64,000 nt of DNA from Prorocentrum cordatum (Eukaryota; Sar; Dinophyceae; Prorocentrales; Prorocentraceae): the NCBI GenBank assembly GCA_963575745.1, contig CAUYUJ010014193.1, positions 113,841 through 177,840 of the forward strand, given 5' to 3'. Every line of letters begins with the position of its first letter. The stretch's first letter is position 1. Shown one piece after another: positions 47,201 to 57,657 of the stretch. Below the pieces are notes generated by a model that did not search any database, had not been told where the DNA came from, and saw only the letters and a program-made list of their open reading frames with translations. The position numbers and the translations under genes were made by a program.

Positions 47201-48415
47201 TTGCAACCAGATGAGCTACCTGATGGCCATGAGGACCTCGAGCACAAGATCGAGGCGCTGAAGACCGAGGTCAAGGGCTTGATCGATAAGAGCAAGAGCG
47301 TTCGCCGCGCCGAGCTGGAGGCGCTGGAGGGCAAGAAGGACGAGCTGTACGGGAAGCTGAGTGCATTGGAAGTCACCATCTCTGAGGTGGTGTCAGTCAC
47401 GACGCAGAAGAAGGGGAAGGCAGTCACCCAGCAGCGCAAGGCTTACATGAACAGACGATGGCAGATCACGCAGATCGTAACCAAACTCCTGAACGGCACC
47501 TTTTCCGAGAAGCACGGGAAGTTCTTGGCGGGTTTGCTGGTCGATGTCGTGTTCACGGCCAGCGTCGGGGACACGCATCTGGCCAACACAGACGCGAAGG
47601 GCGACCCAGTTCAGCAGGCGAAGATCTTTGCGCCGAAGTGCGTGTGCTTCTCCGTCGACCCCAGCCCTGAGGAGTTCGCCTGCTCGCACGTCGTGCACTG
47701 GACGGGTGCGGTCGACTCGCCTTTCAAGGCCATCTTCGACACCAACAAAGACGTGATCAGCACCAAGCTTGAGACGTTCGAGAGCACCATGGCGGAGAAC
47801 GACAAGTGGGCAGGGGCATGTGGCACGTGCGGTGATGGGTTCGTCCTGGAGGGGGCCTCGATGTACGGCTCCACGCTGGAGGACATCGACATGAGTGGCT
47901 CGAAGCCTTGGATCGTGAGCGTTCGTGAGGGCCACCGTCGCAGTGCACCAGCTTGCTCGCCGTTGGCAGGGCTCGCATGCGTCATCAAACCGATCGGTGA
48001 CCAACGGATCTTCGTCCACGGGGTCGCCATGGAGCCGCTCTTGCAGATGGGCATCGCGCTGGCGGACTTCGACTCGTTCTCGAACACCGCTGCGGGCGTC
48101 GAGTTCATGAAGGCGCACTCGTTCGTGGTCGGTGCCAAGCCCGACGAGATGGTCTACTTGCCGCCAGCGTGTCTCTACTACGTCATCGCCATGACGGCCA
48201 ACAACAAGAAGACGAAGACAGAGAAGGAGGTTGCTCACATGCTCCACTTGCCTGTGTGGGTCAAGAGCTGGCACGGATTCTCGGAGAATATCAAGAACGC
48301 GATTGTCGCGCTGAACGGCTCGACATTCCAGCAGAAGAGGGGCAAGCAGATGTGGGAGGAGCGCCTCGCGTGGTTCAACAAGATCCTCGAGTGTGATGCT
48401 GGTGCGATCTCTTAG
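47201..48415 (+). CDS. Second part of the same frame (about 420 aa) after the TGA
   Basis: The frame reopens at 47150 immediately after the TGA and has no nearby ATG; the 47201 position is a TTG. Residues from 47225 form a coiled coil (LEHKIEALKTEVKGLIDK, ELEALEGKKDELYGKL), followed by a well-composed globular part (FLAGLLVDVVFTASVGDTHL, KWAGACGTCGDGFVLEG, PPACLYYVIAMTANNKK, LPVWVKSWHGFSENIKN) to TAG at 48415. Same frame as 46046, so one 789-codon protein split by a single stop is likely. No known domain recognised. Confidence 0.6.
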   Translation: MQPDELPDGHEDLEHKIEALKTEVKGLIDKSKSVRRAELEALEGKKDELYGKLSALEVTISEVVSVTTQKKGKAVTQQRKAYMNRRWQITQIVTKLLNGTFSEKHGKFLAGLLVDVVFTASVGDTHLANTDAKGDPVQQAKIFAPKCVCFSVDPSPEEFACSHVVHWTGAVDSPFKAIFDTNKDVISTKLETFESTMAENDKWAGACGTCGDGFVLEGASMYGSTLEDIDMSGSKPWIVSVREGHRRSAPACSPLAGLACVIKPIGDQRIFVHGVAMEPLLQMGIALADFDSFSNTAAGVEFMKAHSFVVGAKPDEMVYLPPACLYYVIAMTANNKKTKTEKEVAHMLHLPVWVKSWHGFSENIKNAIVALNGSTFQQKRGKQMWEERLAWFNKILECDAGAIS

Positions 48416-48561
48416 GCGGCCCCCGCCCAGAGCTTGGAGCAACGACGATGGGTGCAGCGCCTTCGCTGCGGTCGTGGGAGAGCTCGGCGGGGCCGCCTTG
48501 AAAAACGCTCGTGCCGATATCAGAGTGCCGACGCAGCTCCGCCGACAGCAGAGTGCCCCCC

Positions 48562-48830
48562 CCCCCCGCCGCAGTGTCGGGGGGAAGGAGGAGGGTGAGG
48601 AGGAGAGGAAACGAGGAGGAGTACGAATAGGAGGTGGGGGAGGAGGATGGAGGAGGGAGGGGAGAATGAGGAGGAAAGGCAGGAGGAGGAGGAGGGGGAG
48701 GAGAAGCGAGGAGGATGAGGAATGATGTAAAAAATGAATGAGGAGGAGGATGAGCTCCTCCCTCCTCCTCCCTCTTCTTCCTCCTCCTTCTCTCCTCCCT
48801 CCCCCTCCTCCTCTTGTCCCTCCAGAACAC
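48562..48830. repeat. Purine-then-pyrimidine segment, copy 1
   Basis: GGA-rich (48580-48755) then CTC-rich (48757-48825) sequence able to fold on itself. It aligns with 49447-49680 (GTCGGGGGGAAGGAGGAG, GAGAAGCGAGGAGGAT, GGAATGATGTAAAAAA), a duplication at about 880 bases. Confidence 0.8.
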
Positions 48831-49353
48831 GAGAGGGGGGGGAGGGGGGAGGGAGGGAGGGAGGGAGGGAGGGAGGGAGGGAGAGAGAGAGAGAGAGAGA
48901 GAGAGGGGCAATAGAGAGAGAGAGAGAGAGACAACGAGAGAGAGAGAGAGAGAAGGAGGGAAGGAGGGAGGGAGGGAGAGAGAGAGAGAGGGAGCGAGAG
49001 AGGGAGAGAAAGAGAGAGAGAGGAAGATAGGAGGAGAGAGGGAGAGGGAGAGAGAGAGAGAGAGAGATAGAGAGAGACAGAGAGAGACAGAGGGCGAAAG
49101 AGAGAGGCAGAGAGCGAGAGAGAGAGAGAGAGAGCAAGCTAGATATTATATAACGGGTCAGAGAGATGTAGGGGGAAAGAGACAGGGACAGAGAGAGAGA
49201 GGGATGATAGATACAGAGATAGAGAGAGAGAGCATGAGAGAGAGAGAGAGAGCGATAGAAAGTTAGACATTACAGAACGAGTCAGAGAGATGTAGGGACG
49301 GGGGCACGAGACAGAGAAACCAGGAGAGATAAACATTGAGAAACAGAGAGACA

Positions 49354-49388
<35 letters not shown>

Positions 49389-49390
49389 CG
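48831..49390. repeat. GGGA / GA purine tract
   Basis: GGGAGGGA and GAGAGAGA runs. Two diverged copies of a ~115-base block with CGGGTCAGAGAGATGTAGGG (49154) and CGAGTCAGAGAGATGTAGGG (49278). Confidence 0.9.
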
Positions 49391-49446
49391 AGAGCCCCCG
49401 CCGCCCCGCCGCGACGTGGGGGGCGCCTGCTGGATCGGCGCCAGGA

Positions 49447-49830
49447 CGCCCGCCGCAGGGTCGGGGGGAAGGAGGAGGAGGAGGGGAAGGTAGGAGGAGT
49501 GCGAATAGGATTTGGAGGAGGAGGAGGATGAAGGAGGGAGGAAAGAAGGAGGAGGAGGGGCAGGAGGAGGAGGAGGAGGAGAAGCGAGGAGGATAAGGAA
49601 TGATGTAAAAAAGCGGATGATGAGGAGGCGGATGAGAGTTCCTCCCTCCTCCTCCCTACTCCTCCTCCTCTTGGGCGTGAGGAACCGCAAAACGAGGGGC
49701 GTGAGGAACTTGAGCGGCAGGCACTCCTCCTCCTCCTCCTCATCCCCCCTCCTCCTTTTCCTCCTTCCCCCTCTTCTTCCTCCTCCTCCTCCTCCTCCTC
49801 CTCCTCCTCCTCCTCCTCCTAGCCATTGCT
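49447..49830. repeat. Purine-then-pyrimidine segment, copy 2
   Basis: Partner of 48562-48830; ends in a long CTC run (49725-49825). Confidence 0.8.
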
Positions 49831-50094
49831 CCCGTTTACCGAAATTCAGGCTGCTTGCGCTAGCGTTTCGTTTCCGAATTTCGGAGTTCATTTTGAAGGG
49901 AGAAAAGTTGAGGCAGTTTCCTTTAGCGGCGGCTCTAGTTGAGCCTCGCCGCATTACCCGCGGGGCGAGTGGGGTGCCTTACGTTTTCGGTTTTCTGGTT
50001 GAGCCGCGGAACCCATGTCTTACCAGTTCAAGTGGTGGGCTTGTCTTCCACCGCCACCACCGTAAGTCGGAGGGGGAGGGAGTCCTCCTCCCCC
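49831..50094. other. Unassigned sequence
   Basis: No gene or repeat recognised. Confidence 0.4.
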
Positions 50095-50179
50095 TCTTCC
50101 TCCTCCTCCTCCTCCTCCTCCTCCTCCTCCTCCTCTTATTCCTCCTCCTCCGCCTCCGCCTTGGCCTCCGCCGCCTCCG

Positions 50180-50210
<31 letters not shown>

Positions 50211-50245
50211 CTCCTTCTCCGCCTCCTCCTCCTCCTTCTCCGCAG
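50095..50245. repeat. CTC / CCG microsatellite
   Basis: CTC triplets with TCCGCC interruptions. Confidence 0.9.
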
Positions 50246-51585
50246 ATCGAACCCGAGGTCAGCGGCTCAAAGATCAGGCCCGGAGGGATGGGACCATCAG
50301 GGGGAGAGGCCTCGAGCAGTGTAGATATTCGACCTGGGATCCCTGTCCGCATCCACGGCCTCGCGGTCTGGACCACTGGGCCACGAGCCCGTGGATATGC
50401 GGCGATGTTTTCGCGGATGCCCCGCGCGGAACGTATCCATGCGTCCGCGTATGCTCGGGCCCCGAAGCCCAGACCGACAGAATGCGGATATCCTCAAGGC
50501 CCCGCCGTCTCAGGGCGCAGTCGTCGACCGCGTCGCCCCCGCCGTCGTCCCCGCTGTCGTCCGCGCCGCCGCCGCCGCCGACGTAGTCTCCACCGTGTCC
50601 GTTGTCGTCCTCACCGTCCGTCTCGAGGCCCCGCCATCTCAAGGCTGAGCATCATTCAACCGATCCCTATCCCAACTGACGTTACCTTCGTGCCACTGGC
50701 CGATTTCACACCCCGAGATGGGGATACGTGCCACTCCCTTCGAGTCTCGCACGTCATACGCCAAACTGGGGGGAGGGATGATGGGGCTGAGATACCCTCC
50801 CCCAGTGGGGATGGGGATCGGCCAGACGACACTGAAAGGCCCCGCAGGCCCCGTCCTCGTGCCATCCTCGAGGCCCCGCCGCCTCAGGGCCCCGCCGTTT
50901 CAGGGCCCCGTCGTCGTGCCGTCCTCGAGGCCCCGCCTCCTCCTGAGACCCGCCGTTGCCCCAAAAAATGCAACATCGCAGAAAGTCACGACCGGAGCCC
51001 CGGACCCCATCCTTCTGCGTCACTGTTCGAGCCGGATCGATCTGTGAGGGTCCCCGGGCCCGAGATGGAGCGAACACGCCCGTTGTGAAAAAATTGCAAC
51101 GCCAGGATCTCAGGGGATCTCAGCGCTCCGTCCGCCTCAGGCCGCCGGAGATGCCCTGCAGGGCGGGCCTCCGCGAGGCCGCCGCGACGCCGAAACGTCG
51201 CTGAAACGTCGCCGCCGCCGCCGCCGCCGAAACATGCGCGCCGCTGGCCGGGGCCGTGCCGCCAGCCGTGGGGAGCGCTGGGTCCCCGGGCCGTCGCCCT
51301 CGGCGCCGGCGGCCTCCTCGCTGGGGTGGCCTTCGAGGGGGTCCCCAGAGATCCGACGCTCCAAAAAATTGTCATAGCACCGGCCTTGCGGACGTGCTGC
51401 AGCGGATTTAGGCGTGGATTTCTGCCCGAAGCGGCGCCTTGTGTGAATTTCGCCTGGGTGTTTGGTTAGTTTTCGTTCCTGGCCAAAAACTTGCACGAAA
51501 TTCACCTCGACATCCGCAACGAACTTCTCCAGGACACTCCGGGCCCATCCTATCGTTTTCCGAACGAAATCCGCTCTGCGATGTT
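50246..51585. other. GC-rich region with GAGGCCCCGCCGTCTCAGGG repeats
   Basis: Copies of GAGGCCCCGCC(G/A)(T/C)CTCA(A/G)GG occur near 50490, 50625, 50870 and 50925. The word AGAGATCCGACGCTCCAAAAAA at 51346 resembles an end of family B. No gene recognised. Confidence 0.5.
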
Positions 51586-51589
51586 GGCG

Positions 51590-51755
51590 CCATGAAAATT
51601 GGAGCGGCGGGATTTTGGCAAGATTCGGCCTTCAGGGGCCCTCGCCGGGCCTCGGGGGCGCCAAACAACGACTCGGGACGAAAAACCGGCCCCGGGGAAG
51701 GTGTCCAGACGTCCAGGGCCCCCCCCAAAAAAATTGGAGCAGCCGGATGTCTGGG
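51590..51755 (+). repeat. Dispersed repeat family B, copy 4
   Basis: Starts ATGAAAATTGGAGCGGCGGG and ends AAAATTGGAGCAGCCGGATG then TCTGGG. Best preserved copy; ends form an imperfect direct repeat. Confidence 0.88.
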
Positions 51756-51829
51756 TCAGTAACTCACAGAAGCAATGACGACCCCCCCCCCCGGGTTGGA
51801 TCGGTAGCACCGCACCGATACTGCTATGC

Positions 51830-51882
51830 TATATATATATATATGATCATGTATATACATACACACATGTATACCCAAAGGG
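51830..51882. repeat. TA / TACA short tract
   Basis: TATATATATA followed by TACATACACACATGTATA. Confidence 0.85.
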
Positions 51883-51929
51883 TTTTTTTACCCAACGATA
51901 ACTGTAGCACCGCGCCAGACAGCAAAGAG

Positions 51930-52040
51930 AAACGCTGCACGGATTGAGGGCGGTTCGTTCTCAAAACGTGGCTCTCGCCTTAGCGCCGCGCGCATTCGTT
52001 TTAAAGACCGTGCAAGAGCTTCACGGATTGAGGACGGCTC
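51930..52040 (+). repeat. Composite repeat family A, fragment
   Basis: Two unit starts (CACGGATTGAGGGCGGTTCG at 51940; CACGGATTGAGGACGGCTCG at 52022) with GTGGCTCTCGCCTTAGCGCC between. Head and body absent. Confidence 0.82.
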
Positions 52041-52468
52041 GAGTTATGGTGGGCGCCGACGATTTTCTACCATCGGCGCACCCGAGAGGCGCTGTCGAGT
52101 TTGACGGTTTGGCGTGTGCTTCCACCGTTCATGGGGCTCGACGCCCTGGTGCGAGCGGGCCAACGATCCATCTCACAACGCACTTTGCTGACACGGCTCG
52201 CGGCCTCCAAGATCGGCGATTTCACGCAGGCAACTCAAAAACATCAAAAATCAATTTCAGCTTGACAAGTCGGCGGGCACCGCCAGGATGGCCCGTGAGG
52301 GGCAAGACCAGGAGAACGGTCTCACTCGTCGAACTTGGCCGCCGCAGTCCACGCGATGTCGTACAGCTGGTGTCGATTCCAATGTTCGCCGCGCTGTCCT
52401 TCGAGGGGGGCCAAGGACCGATAAACCAGGTCCTGTCAGGATTTCCTGCAAGCGGCAGGACCAGGAGA

Positions 52469-52499
<31 letters not shown>

Positions 52500-52910
52500 A
52501 TGCTACCAGCTGTAAGAGACGATGTCTGTAGCCGTGCAAACCTGTCCAGCCACCTCCCCACGGCTAAACCCTGCGGGGAGGTGGGGGCGCATTAGGGAAA
52601 AGGTGAGAGACAAGATGAACGAGACGAGGTAACATAATGACCTGGATGGGAGTGGAGAGGGGGGGCGCCTGAACAGTAGCCAAGGTGGTAAGGGCCTCAC
52701 CTGTAACTCCAGAAGGCGAACACTCAGAGGCAGGAAGGGAGAGGACTAGGAGAGCGCTCGCCCTCGTCGAGCAGCTTGGCCACCGCAGCCCATGCGTCTG
52801 CGTCCGGCCTGTGCTGATTCCAAGCTCCGCGGGGGGCCAGCGTGCGCCGCTCGCCCACGCCATGCCCGACGCTGACGTCGGCTACACGCAAGAGCGACCC
52901 TGGGTAAGAG
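52041..52910. other. Unassigned sequence with diverged duplication
   Basis: 52310-52410 and 52740-52840 share TCGTCGA(A/G)C(A/T)TGGCC(G/A)CCGCAG, GATTCCAA and GGGGGGCC in order, a diverged ~100-base direct repeat. A CTG run lies at 52470-52500. No gene recognised. Confidence 0.45.
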
Positions 52911-53051
52911 TGGCCTTTGGTGCGCGGCTTTTTCGGGGCCGCGGGGGGCCAAACACAAGCGCGCAAGACGCCACTGCCGCCCCGCGTTCGGCGATCGGGA
53001 GGTCCCATCTGGCCCGCACCAAAGGTCACTCCGGCGAAAGGTCACTCTTAC
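52911..53051. mobile_element. MITE family F4, copy 1
   Basis: Left end GTAAGAGTGGCCTTTGGTGC; right side GCACCAAAGGTCACTC and a final GGTCACTCTTAC. Both right-hand words can pair with the left end. Similar organisation at 57513-57657. Confidence 0.65.
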
Positions 53052-53681
53052 GTCTAGTCGATGGAACTATTCGTGCCTTTCGGACTGGTCGGTCCACCAA
53101 AGCCGAGCTCATCACAACAAGCGTCGCCGCCGCCCTTGGCGACGTCACCATCGCCACCGCAACGCCATCGGTCGCGTCAGCGCCCTCGCCATTGTCATCG
53201 TCGCGTGCGTCGGCGTCGTCGTGGCACTGGAAACGGAGAGGTCAAGGGCCCCGAAAGTTATATGCCGCTTGTTTGTTTTTCTATGAAAGGAACCCTAGGG
53301 CCAGTCTTCTCATCGGCAGTCGACTTGGCAGGCCCTCGGGGAACAACAAGATCCTCGCAGGGCACCTGCTGGCAGACCGCTTCCTCACCTGATGTGCCTA
53401 GATGATATTCACGGCCGGTTCGCGACGCGATGACGTCAACGTTCATGTGGGCCCCGCGTGAATCGTTTAAATACGAACGACCGAGGCTTCCTGATAGCCT
53501 CTAGCGCGTAGCGATTGGAATCGGCCGACTCCTGGGCACTGGCGGCGTTCAACCGTGAACTCCCACGCGGGGATCGTTGCCGCATCAGCCCAGCGCAAAC
53601 GTGCCGCTCTGTCTCCGGGGAAAGCATCGGCCTGCTTGGAGAGATTCAGGTCGAGGATCGGACATAACATATGTGATAGTT
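53052..53681. other. Unassigned sequence
   Basis: No gene or repeat recognised. Confidence 0.4.
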
Positions 53682-53880
53682 TTTCTCGGCGTTTCGACAT
53701 TGGGCGGAAAGGGGGGGGTCTGGCTCCAGACCTCTGCTTAGTGCTTAGTGCGACTGTTTGCAAGAGTGTTGCCTCTGGGGGAGACTCCACCCGCTCGAAA
53801 AAGGCACCAAAGAACAGCCAAGATCTACTCCATGGGGGGGGGGGTTGGGGGCCCGCGCTGATCGGCAAAACAATGAATCA
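53682..53880 (+). repeat. Dispersed repeat family D, copy 2
   Basis: Partner of 25572-25800. Confidence 0.75.
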
Positions 53881-54419
53881 AAAAACAATAACTATTCTCA
53901 ACGTTTTGACAGTTTATCTGGGCCTCCTTGGGCGCCATCGTCGCCACATTCACTCCGAAGCTCTGGTCAGAACGCGCTCCTAGGGTGTTTCAGGGCTCGA
54001 ATAGCGAAACGTCGGCCGGAAATCTGCGATGCGTCAACCCCAGACCTCCTCCGACACCATGATGTGTTCGATCTCGGTGTTTTTGTTTTTCTTCGGTTTC
54101 GGCCAGTGGGTACAGTTCAAGACCATCAACAAAAGTATCAAAATCCGCCGACCATGTCGGCGTGTGTTAGGGGCTTCTCAGTTCGAGTCGTCGTCACCGT
54201 CACTCGTTAGTCGTCGTCGCTGTCGCCCTCTTTCCCTGCGCTCTCCTTTCCCTGTGCCCGTCGCCGCTCCCCCTCTCCTTGCCTAGGCCCTCCTCCGCGA
54301 GCGCACCAGCCAAAGCAAAATTGAGCAACGTCGTAATAGACTCGAGGGGGGGTCCCAGGTCCGGTCCCAGGGTCCCGGGGGGAGTCCCTGGGGGGTCCTG
54401 GGTCAGATACGACTTCCCC
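53881..54419. other. Unassigned sequence
   Basis: No gene recognised; GGGTCCCGGG-type words near 54345-54420. Confidence 0.4.
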
Positions 54420-54900
54420 TCGGGGTGTCCCGGAGCCAAAAAAGTCCAATGCGAGCCAAGAGTGTCCCAAGAGGCCCCCTAAGACGCTCCAACAGGGCTT
54501 CGGATTGCCGAAAGATCTGTCCAAGACGCCTTCACGGCCTCCACACGGCCCACGAGTCCTGCAAGACGCCCAGAGAAAACTCAAGGAGCACTCCCAAGAT
54601 GGCCTCAAAACAAAAACTCATCGATGTCCTAGTTCTTTTTGAACCATTTAGGCATTCTCGCTTCTTTCGCTTCCCAGCGCTCAGGAGGCTCCCCAAATCG
54701 CCCCAAGACGGCCAAAAAAGCCTTCAGAAAAGACCCAAAGCGGCCAAAGAGGGCCCCAAGACGGCCCAAGACGCCTCATGACGCCTCAAACACGGCCCAA
54801 GAAACCCCCAGACGGCTCCAAGAGCGTGTCCAGACGAAGGACCACAACGGACATCTCGAACCCTCGGCCCCGAGAGGCTCCCAGGAACGCCCCCCCCCTC
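54420..54900. repeat. Family C degenerate repeat
   Basis: AAGACGGCC/AAGACGCC units as at 1-850, with the lead-in TTCTTTCGCTTCCCAGCGCTC (54659) also seen near 60165. Confidence 0.7.
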
Positions 54901-55078
54901 AGTCCTTTTCCTCTTCCTCCTCCTCGTCTTCTCTCCTCTCCTCCCGAAGGACGCTCGGGACGGCAAGAGGGTCCTTGACGGAGGATCCAAAAGGACATCT
55001 GGGAGCCCCCGGCGTCAAAAAGCTCTCCGAGGGCCCCGAGGGTCATCATGCTCTTCCTCCTCTTCCTCCTCGTTTTCA

Positions 55079-55116
<38 letters not shown>

Positions 55117-55400
55117 TTCAGGGTCGGCGGCACTGGCCCGAAGGCCTTCTCAATAAAACGCCCGCCCTGGGAGAGGAGCCGAAATATCCAGATTGTTTCG
55201 GCGGACGTGGGGGAGCAAACGTCGGTCAAGCAACGGCGGGACGCGCAGGAGAGCGCGGGAAGGGTGGGCCAGAGGGGAGAAGGGAGAGAGGCACACTCAT
55301 ACCGCAAAGGCCACCGTATGCGTGCCAAGGAGCATGTCCGTGCAGTTGGGGGCGAAGAGGATGGCGAGCCGCACGCGGCGTGAGGATGCCAGGCAGGGGA
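54901..55400. other. Unassigned sequence with CGT run
   Basis: GTCGTC microsatellite at 55079-55118; no gene recognised in the rest. Confidence 0.5.
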
Positions 55401-55409
55401 GCGGGAGCT

Positions 55410-55735
55410 GCCGCCGGCGAGCGTCAGCTCAAAGCCGGTCCGGGCGGGGCAGCCCCCTTGGAAGCCCGCGTAGGGAAGCCGAAGATTCGATCAACGTGGG
55501 CGCCCAAAAACGCGAAGTCAGCGCGGGTATGAAGTAAAGGCGACGAGGTGGAAGCGGTCGAAGGCGCGGGAAATGCCGCTGTCGAGCGTCAACACAAAAC
55601 CGATCAGGGTAGGTAAACCCCCTTGGAGGCCCGATCGGAGAAGCTGAGGACTGCGTCAACGCGGGCCCCCAAATAAGCGCGAAACCGTGAGGTATCAGGC
55701 AAAGGCGCCCAGGACGAGGGGCGATGCCAGGGGGC
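55410..55735 (+). repeat. Tandem duplication of a ~165-base unit
   Basis: 55415-55570 and 55578-55735 share CCCCCTTGGA(A/G)GCCCG, GAAGC(C/T)GA(A/G)GA, TCAACG(T/C)GGGC and AGCG(C/-)G(G/A) words in order, about 165 bases apart. Confidence 0.6.
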
Positions 55736-56434
55736 GAGACGAGCTGTCGACCGCTGGGGATGGACAAGAGGTTGTCGACGACCTAAAAGATCTCCAGAAC
55801 CTCCCGTGGATCAAAATCACGACGTCGGAGGTCTGGCCCGATACATCAGCGATGGGCCCCCGATGGCGAGGGCAGACGTCCCCGGCCAGGCAGGGCGCGG
55901 CAAGCACGCCCCGACTTTCGCGCAAGGAACGGTTTCGTGACAATGTCGTGCCTGGCTCGCGGTGGCACGCATCAAGCGGCACAGAGCTCGACGTCCCTGT
56001 TGCCCTCGGCCAGCAGAGTGGCTTACACAGTTTCGACTCCAGGGAAGCGGGGGGTGGGTGGGAGGAACAGAAGAGGGAGGGGCATCAAGGCCCCGATTGG
56101 CAGTTTATCGTGCATGGTACGCCACGGTACGCCGTTCGTGGTGTCCCATTGCGCCCACCGCCAGCGCCGCTGGCTGCCGCCCTCCCGCCACCCTTGCCAC
56201 CGTGGTTCGCCACGGCCGCCCACCGCGCTCTGGCCCTGCGCGCCTGACTGCTGCTGCTGCCCCCTGGCTGCTCATCGTCGAACTCTTCGGAGTCCGAGCG
56301 TCCCTTCTTCCTCTCGGCCGTCCCCCCCTCCTTGCTCGCCGGCCAAGTCGCTAGCCAGTGCCCCTATCTAGCTTCTCGCTGGAGCGGAGTTCGCCGTCTC
56401 GCCGCTGCTGGAAAAGTGTATCGTGCATGGTATG
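55736..56434. other. Unassigned sequence
   Basis: No gene or repeat recognised. Confidence 0.4.
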
Positions 56435-56570
56435 GGCGAGGGGGAGGAGGAGGAGGAGGAGGAGGAGGAGGAGGAGGAGGAATGAGGAATGAGGAATGAG
56501 GAGGGAGGAGGAGGAGGAGGAGGAGGAGGAGGAGGAGGAGGAGGAGGAGGAGGAGGAGGAGGAGGAGGGG
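56435..56570. repeat. GGA microsatellite
   Basis: GGA triplets with AATGAGGAATGAGG interruptions. Confidence 0.92.
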
Positions 56571-56795
56571 GTCGACGTGCCCCCCTTCCGCCCCGAGGCA
56601 ATCGCCTGGCGCGCCTCCGCTGCCGCCCGCCACCGCCACGACCACGACCAGAGGGCGCCAGGGCTAGGCCGGGCACGCCCCCCATACGGGCGGGGCTTTG
56701 GACGGAAAAAAAACGAAATGCCAAAACATATGCAGAACATGCTAACAAACATCGTCCCCCGACACACTTCTGACGCCCATGGGCCCGAGGCTCAG

Positions 56796-56884
56796 GTCGG
56801 GCATGTCCTCCTGCAGGCAGATTTGGGAGGAAAGATTGCCCCCCGCAAAAACACAAACCAAAACCGCCCCCAGACTATTTTGGT

Positions 56885-56915
<31 letters not shown>

Positions 56916-57018
56916 CACGACGACCACGACCACGACCACGACGACGACGATGACGACGACGACAACTATTTTGGTTGACTATTTCTGCGTATCCCTCCTG
57001 TGGAAGGACGTGCCCGAC
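56796..57018. mobile_element. MITE family F2, copy 4, expanded by a CGA tract
   Basis: 223 bp; left end GTCGGGCATGTCCTCCTGCA, right end CTGTGGAAGGACGTGCCCGA. ACTATTTTGGTTGAC occurs on both sides of an internal CGA tract (56886-56960), as if the microsatellite arose or inserted inside the element with duplication of that word. Confidence 0.8.
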
Positions 57019-57094
57019 GGCACGCCAGGGCCGAGGCAGGCCTCCGGAGGCCGCGGGTCCCCAGAGCCCGCCCCGGAGAGCAGAACCAAACCCT

Positions 57095-57198
57095 CGACCC
57101 TCACGAGGACGAGGACGAGGACGAGGACCACGACGACGACGACGACGACCAACGACGACGACGACGACGACGGCGACGACGACGACCACGACAACGAC

Positions 57199-57232
<34 letters not shown>

Positions 57233-57460
57233 CGACGACAACGACAACAACGACCGACGACGACGACGACCGCACGACGACGACGACGACGACAACGACC
57301 GACGACGACGACGAAAACGACAATGATCGACGAGGACGACGACGACGACGACAACGATAACGATACCGACGACGACGCCGACTACAGCGACGGCGACGGC
57401 GACGACGACAACGAGGTGGACAACGATCATACGGACGACGGCGACGTGGACAATTGTCCA
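57095..57460. repeat. CGA / GAC microsatellite
   Basis: CGACGACG with CAACGACCGACGACG variants. Confidence 0.92.
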
Positions 57461-57512
57461 AAAGAGGACATGGACGACGGCGACGACGAATACAACGGCA
57501 GCTCGGCTACGC

Positions 57513-57657
57513 GCAAGAGTGGCGAAAGTCACCTCTTGTGCGCAACCTGCCGATCCTTGCATGCGATGCGGCAGTTGCGGCCCGCGCGCCTGGGCTTGCA
57601 GCCGCCCTCCTGAAATCCGGGCACCAGAGGTCACTCCAGCAGCGGGTCACTCCTTGC
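57513..57657. mobile_element. MITE family F4, copy 2 (diverged)
   Basis: GCAAGAGTGGCGAAAGTCACC at the left and GGCACCAGAGGTCACTCCAG then GGGTCACTCCTTGCGCG at the right repeat the layout of 52911-53051. Confidence 0.5.

Noticed and set aside
47393-48934. 513-codon minus-strand frame opposite the 47201 coding region
   Set aside because: Shadow of the plus-strand coding frame extended by purine repeats; composition is Arg/His-rich and uneven.
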